From an uncultured Bacteroidota bacterium (GTDB lineage Bacteria > Bacteroidota > Bacteroidia > Chitinophagales > Chitinophagaceae), in assembly GCA_903910765.1 (NCBI GenBank), contig CAIWBA010000016.1, forward strand, positions 1 through 38,379: 38,379 bases of DNA, given 5' to 3'. Of this stretch, positions 23,134 to 30,308 are shown in pieces. The number at the start of each line of letters is the position of its first letter. Position 1 is the stretch's first letter. Made by a program: the position numbers and the translations under genes. The notes under the pieces are model-generated. The model was not told the DNA's origin. It made no database searches and saw nothing but the letters and a program-made list of their open reading frames with translations.

Positions 23134-24171
23134 ATGCCGAAATATATTCACTTCGCAATTTTAACTTGGGCATTTTTACTTTGTGCTTGCGCTAAAGCGA
23201 GTAATACCAATACCACCAATACATTCATAGTAACTGACACTAGTTTTTACGCAAAGGGGGCTGATATCGGTTGGCTAAGCCAAATGGAAAATGAGGGTAA
23301 AAAATTTTATGACGCTGCTGGCAAACAGATGGATTGTATTGAATTATTGAAAAGCAAAGGAATCAATTCCATTCGATTAAGGGTATGGGTAAACCCGTCA
23401 ACCATTTATTGTGGGACGAGTGATGTAATTGCACAAGCCAAAAGAGCACAAAACTTGGGTATGAAAATTATGATCGATTTTCATTATAGCGATTGGTGGG
23501 CTGATCCAGGCAAACAAAACAAACCTGCTGCATGGAAAACTTTAAATTTTGATGCACTTACTACTACAGTATATACCTACACCAAAGAGGTCGTTACCCA
23601 ATTAAAAAATAATGGCATTTCGCCTACTTGGATTCAAATTGGAAATGAAACCAATGATGGTATGCTTTGGGAGGATGGTCGTGCTTCAAAAAGTATGGGA
23701 AATTTTGCTGCTTTATTAAATGCAGGCGCAAAAGCAGTGAGAGAAACAAGTCCGAATTCAAAAATTATTGTACATATCTCCAATGGCTATGACAATGCCA
23801 TGTTTCGATGGATGTTTGATGGCTTAAAAACAAATAAAGTAGATTATGACGTCATCGCAATGTCATTGTATCCTGATGCTAATAATTGGCAAATAACCAC
23901 TGACCAATGTTATACTAATATGTTAGATATGATTGCCCGTTATGGTAAGCCAATCATGATTAGTGAAGTGGGTATGGATGTATCAAAAGCAACTGAATGC
24001 AAAAACTTTTTAACGGACATCATTAAAAAAAACAAATCACTAGCCAATCATATGGGGCTCGGTGTTTTTTATTGGGAACCGCAATGTCATAATAATTGGC
24101 AGGGCTATAATATGGGCGCTTTTTCAAATGATGGTAAACCAACAATTGCAATGGATGCATTTTTGAATTAA
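23134..24171 (+). CDS. GH53 arabinogalactan endo-beta-1,4-galactanase (lipoprotein)
   Basis: GH53 enzymes cut beta-1,4-galactan side chains of pectin. The 345-residue protein begins with a lipoprotein signal whose lipobox is LCAC (C19), so it should be anchored in the outer membrane or periplasm. The (beta/alpha)8 domain opens with FYAKGADIGWLSQME, has IDFHYSDWWADPG at 114-126, the acid/base glutamate E172 in IGNETNDG and the nucleophile E278 in ISEVGMD. Both catalytic residues are present and the length fits a single-domain enzyme. It converges on the starch-type operon with a shared terminator. A TATATTTA element at 23113-23120 is a weak promoter candidate. The link to the neighbouring operon is positional only. 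Confidence 0.92.
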   Translation: MPKYIHFAILTWAFLLCACAKASNTNTTNTFIVTDTSFYAKGADIGWLSQMENEGKKFYDAAGKQMDCIELLKSKGINSIRLRVWVNPSTIYCGTSDVIAQAKRAQNLGMKIMIDFHYSDWWADPGKQNKPAAWKTLNFDALTTTVYTYTKEVVTQLKNNGISPTWIQIGNETNDGMLWEDGRASKSMGNFAALLNAGAKAVRETSPNSKIIVHISNGYDNAMFRWMFDGLKTNKVDYDVIAMSLYPDANNWQITTDQCYTNMLDMIARYGKPIMISEVGMDVSKATECKNFLTDIIKKNKSLANHMGLGVFYWEPQCHNNWQGYNMGAFSNDGKPTIAMDAFLN

Positions 24172-24249
24172 CACAAAGTAGTATATAAATCATTAATGCA
24201 TTCCCCTCCAAACCAATTGCCTAAATAAATACGAAACCCTTACAATAAA

Positions 24250-24285
24250 AAAAGCCTTCCTCCGCATTTGCGAAGGAAGGCTTTT
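24250..24285. terminator. Bidirectional terminator between GH53 and the Sus operon
   Basis: A 16-bp stem with one mismatch (24250-24265 with 24270-24285) and a 4-nt loop is bordered by TTTT/AATTTTAT on the plus strand and a run of seven Ts on the minus strand. It serves both convergent units. Confidence 0.85.
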
Positions 24286-24306
24286 AATTTTATACAAAAA
24301 CTTGAA

Positions 24307-25365
24307 CTAGTTCTTAACCATTGTATAGGTTTTAGCAACAGGGTCTAAAACAAATGTATATGATCCAGCAGCAGCAACAGCAATGTTGGCACCACCATCA
24401 CTCAATACACCACCTGAGCCACCTAAGTTAACGCCCCAGTTGTGGTTTTTTCTAAACTTAACCTCACCTGCAGCCAACGTAGTAGTCAATGACCATTTAC
24501 CATTACTATTATTACACTTCATGTTTACATCTGATCCCCATCCACCTGAAGTAGCAGATCCGATCAATCCCCATGATTGTAATTCGTAGACAATTTTATT
24601 GGTGTTCAAATCAGCAGTGACTAAAAAGCTTTCAGTAGCATAAGTAACGCCATCTGTTGTAAAAGCAGTAGGTCCTACTAAATTTCCACCTGCTACAGCA
24701 ATGGTTCCTGCACTAGATCCAGATCCGTATTCAGGTGCACCCCATGACTTTTTCTTTAACAATTTGAATTCTTGCGCAGAAGCAGTAAATAAGATAACGC
24801 CTTTGTAAACGCCATCACCAGTAGCAGATACTAAACTATCCGCTGTGGTTGGATCCCATCCTTGATAAGCTCCTGGCATATACAAAGTACCTTTCAATGC
24901 AAATGGTGTAACGCTCACTGTTTTTACATTGGTATATACAGCAGCAACACTTGATGAAATGGTTGATTTTACTCTGAAATCAACACTTGCAGCCACTTCA
25001 GGCACTAAGTTCATCGCAAGTAAAATATCATTTAAATCTAAATGAGTTAAAGATTTAGAAGTAACACCCGCTTCAAGGATAATTTCCTTAGCCCCTGCAA
25101 AACTTGTACCTGCTTTAGCAATTTGTAAAGTATTAGTAGCTGCAGCACTAAATCCAAAATCAGCTGGCGTAAAGCTAGCCTTCACCGCTTCCACTGTTAA
25201 GTTGGGTTTTGAAAGCACCACTGAACTCACAGAAGTAGTTAATACCCCTGGTACAGCAGTTGAACCCAAAGTAACCATTTCACCTTCTTTTTTACAAGCG
25301 ATAAGTAATACACCAAAGGTGACTACTAGAAGGATTTTATTTATTATTGTTTTCATGTTTTTCAT
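24307..25365 (-). CDS. SusE/SusF-type outer-membrane starch-binding lipoprotein
   Basis: SusE/F lipoproteins sit on the cell surface beside SusCD and hold starch with tandem carbohydrate-binding repeats. The 352-residue protein has a lipobox LIAC (C24) followed by acidic residues, as expected for surface lipoproteins, an N-terminal SusE-like domain (about 35-150) and two C-terminal binding repeats: one from GTLYMPGAYQGWDP, the second from WGLIGSATSGGWG. Trp residues and the KFRKNHNWG strand resemble known binding sites. It is the last gene of the operon, 20 bp after susD. An ATG three codons further in (25356) is an equally possible start; a TTG at 25383 is less likely. Confidence 0.88.
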   Translation of the reverse strand: MKNMKTIINKILLVVTFGVLLIACKKEGEMVTLGSTAVPGVLTTSVSSVVLSKPNLTVEAVKASFTPADFGFSAAATNTLQIAKAGTSFAGAKEIILEAGVTSKSLTHLDLNDILLAMNLVPEVAASVDFRVKSTISSSVAAVYTNVKTVSVTPFALKGTLYMPGAYQGWDPTTADSLVSATGDGVYKGVILFTASAQEFKLLKKKSWGAPEYGSGSSAGTIAVAGGNLVGPTAFTTDGVTYATESFLVTADLNTNKIVYELQSWGLIGSATSGGWGSDVNMKCNNSNGKWSLTTTLAAGEVKFRKNHNWGVNLGGSGGVLSDGGANIAVAAAGSYTFVLDPVAKTYTMVKN

Positions 25366-25385
25366 TTTAAAGTAATAAATCAAAA

Positions 25386-27284
25386 TTAATAATTAGGATT
25401 CTGCTTTAAATTTGGATTTGCAGTAAGATCGTCCGTTGGTATTGGGTAAATCTTTCTCCAAGATTCAACACCCTTTCCAGCTTTCACATCTCCTTTCCAA
25501 GGCCAAACATAAGTGCTTGTTGTGAATTTATCATCAAAACGGATTAAATCTGTTCTTCTGAAACCTTCCCAATACAACTCACGTGCTCTTTCATCCAAAA
25601 TTTGATCAAGTGTGTAAGAGGTAATGTTACCGCTCTTGTTACCAATAGCACGCTCACGCAATTTATTGATATAAGAAACAGCAGTTACATCAGATCCACC
25701 AGCACCACCACGCTTAACAGCTTCTGCATAAATTAAATACATTTCAGCCAAACGGAATAAAGGCATATCAATGTCAACCTGCGTTGCATCTGATCCATTG
25801 GAACCATCGCTTTTAATGTTTTTAAATTTAGTGATGCCATAGCCATCTTTAAAGTCACCAATGTCATTTATTTCAACACCATTGTTGCCAGTAAAGAACT
25901 GCGCACGTTGGTCTGGATTTGAAACAGTGTATGATAATGCACCTGGTTTTACAGTTAACACTACTTTGTAAAAACCGCCATCGGTTTTCATATTATCGCC
26001 ATTCGCTTCCAAGGATAAATTAGCACCATTATCACCATAGTTTTCGGACCAATCATTATTAACTCTGATTTTCCATTCCCCACTTAAAAATTTAACATAA
26101 GCAACAAAAACGCCAGCAGTTGCAGTAGGATAAAAAGGAACATCTGGTGTAGCACCCCAGTTGTTTACCGCTGAACCTACTAAACCATATTTACTAGCAG
26201 TTCCCAATGTAGATGTTACCGCAGGTAAGTTTAAGTCATAGGTAAATGTGTTCACTAAACCTTTAGTGGTTCTAATACCACCCCAACCACCATCAATACC
26301 ATAATCAGAAGCCGCCATATTACCACCCACCGCAGCGTGTGTTAAGAAGGTAGTACCTCCCCAGTTGGTAGTGAATTTACCATCATAGTTAATGGTTAAA
26401 ATAAACTCAGGGTTGTTTAGGTGATTATCTGCTCTCATTATTTTAGTATAATCTGGCAATAAACTATAACCTGTTACCCCAATTACCTTATTTGAATATG
26501 TAATTGCATCGGTGTTTTTATCAGCACCTGTGTAAACTTTTGCATTTAAATAAATACGTGCAAGCAATGCCCAAGCCGCAGCTTGATCCGCTCTTCCATA
26601 CTCATTTGCTTTTGGTGCAGCAAGTGATGGTTCAATTTCCTTCAATTCTTTTTCAACATAAGCGAAAAGATCTGCTCTTGAAATTTGCTTAGGTAATTCA
26701 CTACCCATGGCAACAGAATCCGTAATGAAAGCAGGGCTTCCAAACAAATCCATTAATACGGAATATTGATACGCTCTTAAGAATCTTGCTTCTGCTTTGA
26801 ATCTTTTAATATTATCAACATCTGTTCCAGTGATTCCTCTTTTAGCAAGATTCGCATCACTTGCTTGTCTGATAAAATCATTCGCTACCGTAATTTGATA
26901 AAATGAACGGTAGTACAAAGCTTTAACGAATTGGTTATTTGCAGACCAGTTCATTTTGTGAAAATCAGGTAATCCTGCATCACCCCATGATACCACTGCT
27001 TCATCTGTAGGTAATTCTTGTGCATTCCAGTAAAGACGGAAGAAATCCGAAAATCCACCATCGATACCTTGAATGTCGCCACCCCCGTTTGCACCATTAT
27101 TTCCACCCAATGCAAAGGCGCCATAAACTTTAGCGAAAGCCTTTTTATAACCATCTACCGAGCTGTATACCACATCGGCAGTGATGTCATTTGTAGGTAA
27201 TACATCAAGTTTTTTTACGCAAGCTCCAAATAGGATTGCAACAAAACTCAACGTTAACCCAACTTTGTATAAATTATTTTTCAT
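25386..27284 (-). CDS. susD: SusD-like substrate-binding lipoprotein with an inserted SusE/F-type repeat
   Basis: SusD proteins cap the SusC channel and capture glycans. The protein has a lipobox FGAC (C22), the N-terminal SusD helices, TPR-like segments (RFKAEARFLRAYQYSVLMD, AAAWALLARIYLNAKVYTG) and the C-terminal LDERARELYWEGFRRTDLIR motif. At 632 residues it is about 100 longer than usual. The excess lies between VNTFTYD and DQRAQFFT (about 356-458). It reads YGLVGSAVNNWGATPD, then GEWKIRVNNDWSENYG, matching the second repeat of the adjacent SusE/F protein (WGLIGSA..., GEVKFRKNHNWG...). The remainder follows the normal SusD order, so this is an insertion, not a truncation. It lies 20 bp after susC. 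Extra starch contacts are inferred. Confidence 0.92.
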   Translation of the reverse strand: MKNNLYKVGLTLSFVAILFGACVKKLDVLPTNDITADVVYSSVDGYKKAFAKVYGAFALGGNNGANGGGDIQGIDGGFSDFFRLYWNAQELPTDEAVVSWGDAGLPDFHKMNWSANNQFVKALYYRSFYQITVANDFIRQASDANLAKRGITGTDVDNIKRFKAEARFLRAYQYSVLMDLFGSPAFITDSVAMGSELPKQISRADLFAYVEKELKEIEPSLAAPKANEYGRADQAAAWALLARIYLNAKVYTGADKNTDAITYSNKVIGVTGYSLLPDYTKIMRADNHLNNPEFILTINYDGKFTTNWGGTTFLTHAAVGGNMAASDYGIDGGWGGIRTTKGLVNTFTYDLNLPAVTSTLGTASKYGLVGSAVNNWGATPDVPFYPTATAGVFVAYVKFLSGEWKIRVNNDWSENYGDNGANLSLEANGDNMKTDGGFYKVVLTVKPGALSYTVSNPDQRAQFFTGNNGVEINDIGDFKDGYGITKFKNIKSDGSNGSDATQVDIDMPLFRLAEMYLIYAEAVKRGGAGGSDVTAVSYINKLRERAIGNKSGNITSYTLDQILDERARELYWEGFRRTDLIRFDDKFTTSTYVWPWKGDVKAGKGVESWRKIYPIPTDDLTANPNLKQNPNY

Positions 27285-27304
27285 AGTTGTTTGTTTTGTA
27301 TTGA

Positions 27305-30280
27305 TTAAAATTCAAGATTTAAGCCTAATGCAAATACGCGAGGTCTAGGATAAAAATTATTATCGATACCACCACCAATTTCAGGATCCAATCCTTTGTA
27401 TTTAGTTAAGATGAAGGCATTTTGAATATTTGCGTTGAATCTTAAATTTGCTTTATCCTTAAATACTTTTCCTGCATTATAGCCAATGTTAATATTGTCT
27501 ACTCTTAGGAAGGAAGCATTTTGAATATAATAATCACTCATTAATTGATTCACCCCATTTTGTGTAAAGCCTGTTTCTAAGATATTTCTTGAAGCATTAC
27601 CAATATGCGTTGCTAAACTTGAGATGGCTTTGAAAGTACCTAAAGTGCTATACACGTTATTGTACATGTAATTACCCACATTCGCTCTTACCACAAAACC
27701 AGCATTCCATTTTTTGTACGTCATATTAGATGTAAATCCTAAGAAAATTTTAGGATCCACGCTTTGGTATTGGTATTGGTCTTTATCATTAATGATACCA
27801 TCTTTGTTTCGATCTACAAATAATCCTTCAATTGGTTTACCTGCAGCATCATATACTTGTTGGAAAACATAAAAAGATCCTCTGTTGTATCCAACTGAAT
27901 TAATCATGATGGTGTTACCAACACCACCAGAAATACCACCATATTTGTTACCAGGATAATTAGGATCTGGAGAAATAGTTAAGTTGGTAATTTTATTTTC
28001 ATTGTAAGTAATGTTAAAACCTAATTCCCAATTGAAATTAGCTTTATTTACTGCTTGCAAATTCAATCCTAATTCAACGCCTTTATTTTCCATATCACCC
28101 ACATTCGCAATCACTTGGTTAGAGAAGTTGGCACCTGCAGGTTGTCCTACTAAGTTTAATAAATCAGAAGTTACTTTTTTGTAAACATCTAAACTACCCG
28201 TTAACTTATTATTGAACAAGCCAAAATCTAAGGCTAAGTTAGTCGTTGCTGTTTGCTCCCACTTCCTTCCACCATAATAACCACCTGGTGCATACATATT
28301 GTAGAAAGTATTTCCCAATTGATATTTACCTTGTTGGCCACTCAAAGAATAATAAGATAAGTAATCATAGTTACCAATACCATCTTGTTGTCCAGTTTCA
28401 CCATAACCAAATCTTAATTTCAACGCAGAAATTACTTTAGATTGCTTAAACATAGGCTCTTCCGCTAAGTTCCAAGCAGCAGCAAATGAAGGGAAAGTCG
28501 CAAAACGATTATCCGCATTGAATCTTGATGATCCATCCTGACGAATCGAAGCTGTTAATGAATACTTTCCTTTTAATGCATAATTAAATCTACCATAAAA
28601 TGATACTAATCTGTTTTCAGGAATATCATAAGGGAAATTAGGCGCAGTTACAATAGTGCCATCTTCTGTTAAATCATTGAAATTAAAATTCTTTGATTTA
28701 AATTCTTGATACGCATAACCCGCAACCACATCAAATTTACTTTCGATATTGTCAACATATTTAGAATAGTTCAAGTAAGACTCTGCCAATAAGTTTGAGT
28801 TTTCTTGTTTGTATTGATTGTTAACACCGCCCTTGCCATTAAAACGTTTAAAAGTAGATGCAGCTGTACCAGGTATGAAAATAGTACCTGAACCATTGGA
28901 AACATCAATACCCACATTGGTGTGCAATCTTAAATCCTTAAAGAAAGGTAAAGTGTAATCAATGTCCGCATTTGCAATGGTTCTGTTCACATTGCTTAAA
29001 TCTTGCTTTTGCATTAATAACCCTAATGGATTTTTTGGCGCTAAGCCAGCTAAGCCTGTAGTTGAACCTGCATCCAACCACTCATAAAAACCACCAAAAG
29101 CACTTGCATTTGATGAATAGATAGGCTTGGTTGGATCAAAACTAACCGCATTTCCAATAGCTCCTTGATCTGCGAAACGACTTTTACTGAAAGATGTTTT
29201 TGCATTCAAATCTATTTTCAATGCATTCTTGAATAAACGAGGGCTTAAATTTAAACCAATAGTGGTTCTATCTAATTTACCAGTTTTCAACACCCCTTCT
29301 TGAGATAAAGAAGCGACTGAAAAACGATAAGGCATCAATTTAGTAGCACCAGAAGCGCTAAAGTTATTTTCAAAAGTTACTGCACTTTGATAAATTTGTT
29401 TTTGCCAATCAGTTTTCTCAGTTCCTAATAATTTCTTTTGCGCTGCAGTACCATTTGTGTTTACATAAGCAGTAAATTCATCAGCACTTAACACATCCAC
29501 ATAATTAGCCACCTGTCCAACAGAAGTTTGAGAACTAAAATTATATTTCGTTTTTCCTTTCGCACCTTTTTTAGTGGTAATAATAATTACACCATTAGAA
29601 GCACGAGATCCATAGATCGCTGCTGCAGATGCATCTTTTAAAACACTAAATGACTCAATATCATTTGGATTGATTAAAGAAAGTGGATTTGCAATACCTG
29701 CAATTCCATTATTACTTAAAGGAACGTTATCAATAACGATTAAAGGATCATTACTTGCATTAAGCGAAGCACCGCCTCTAATTCTGATGGTACTTCCTGC
29801 ACCAGGCGCACCACCGTTTGAAGTTATTTGCACACCCGCTACTTTACCAGCAATTAATTGTTCAGGACTAGTTAATTGTCCTTTCACAAAATCCTTAGCA
29901 GAAACGTTAGCTACGCTTCCTGTTAAGTCCTTTTTGCGAACGGAACCATAACCAATTACGACAACATCGCCTAATTGATCGGAATTTTGTGTCAAAGCAA
30001 CATTGATGTTAGTTTGACCTGCGATAGATACTTCCTTAGCTGCATAGTTCAAAAATGAAACTACCACTGTATTTTCTGTACCAGCAACTTTCAAAGAAAA
30101 AGTACCATCCGAAGATGTACTCACTCCTTTTTTAGTTCCTTTTACAACGACAGAAGCTGCAACCAAAGGAGATCCATCTTTGGCGTCGGTTACCTTACCA
30201 GTAACCGTACGATCTTGCGCAAATGCTGGCAAGCAGATAACTGCTAGCAACAAAGCAACAAGTGTTTTTTTCATGTTCAT
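27305..30280 (-). CDS. susC: SusC/RagA-type TonB-dependent outer-membrane transporter
   Basis: This 22-stranded barrel imports oligosaccharides, paired with SusD and powered by TonB-ExbBD. The 991-residue protein has a signal peptide ending LPAFAQ, a carboxypeptidase-like domain (about 23-105), the SusC signature region DVVVIGYGSVRKKDLTGSV, a plug domain with the IRIRGGASLNASNDPLIVIDNVPL and GSRASNGVIIITTKKG segments, and a long barrel ending in an aromatic residue (LNLEF). It starts at 30280 or at a second ATG two codons in. Gaps of 28 bp to the amylase and 20 bp to susD indicate one operon. Substrate is inferred as starch or another alpha-glucan from the neighbours. Confidence 0.94.
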   Translation of the reverse strand: MNMKKTLVALLLAVICLPAFAQDRTVTGKVTDAKDGSPLVAASVVVKGTKKGVSTSSDGTFSLKVAGTENTVVVSFLNYAAKEVSIAGQTNINVALTQNSDQLGDVVVIGYGSVRKKDLTGSVANVSAKDFVKGQLTSPEQLIAGKVAGVQITSNGGAPGAGSTIRIRGGASLNASNDPLIVIDNVPLSNNGIAGIANPLSLINPNDIESFSVLKDASAAAIYGSRASNGVIIITTKKGAKGKTKYNFSSQTSVGQVANYVDVLSADEFTAYVNTNGTAAQKKLLGTEKTDWQKQIYQSAVTFENNFSASGATKLMPYRFSVASLSQEGVLKTGKLDRTTIGLNLSPRLFKNALKIDLNAKTSFSKSRFADQGAIGNAVSFDPTKPIYSSNASAFGGFYEWLDAGSTTGLAGLAPKNPLGLLMQKQDLSNVNRTIANADIDYTLPFFKDLRLHTNVGIDVSNGSGTIFIPGTAASTFKRFNGKGGVNNQYKQENSNLLAESYLNYSKYVDNIESKFDVVAGYAYQEFKSKNFNFNDLTEDGTIVTAPNFPYDIPENRLVSFYGRFNYALKGKYSLTASIRQDGSSRFNADNRFATFPSFAAAWNLAEEPMFKQSKVISALKLRFGYGETGQQDGIGNYDYLSYYSLSGQQGKYQLGNTFYNMYAPGGYYGGRKWEQTATTNLALDFGLFNNKLTGSLDVYKKVTSDLLNLVGQPAGANFSNQVIANVGDMENKGVELGLNLQAVNKANFNWELGFNITYNENKITNLTISPDPNYPGNKYGGISGGVGNTIMINSVGYNRGSFYVFQQVYDAAGKPIEGLFVDRNKDGIINDKDQYQYQSVDPKIFLGFTSNMTYKKWNAGFVVRANVGNYMYNNVYSTLGTFKAISSLATHIGNASRNILETGFTQNGVNQLMSDYYIQNASFLRVDNINIGYNAGKVFKDKANLRFNANIQNAFILTKYKGLDPEIGGGIDNNFYPRPRVFALGLNLEF

Positions 30281-30308
30281 AGATTTACGATTTCAAGTTT
30301 AAGAATTG

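Noticed and set aside
24172-24306. Hairpin between GH53 and SusE/F considered as a small RNA or mobile element end
   Set aside because: A near-perfect stem with T-runs on both strands between convergent genes is explained by a bidirectional terminator.
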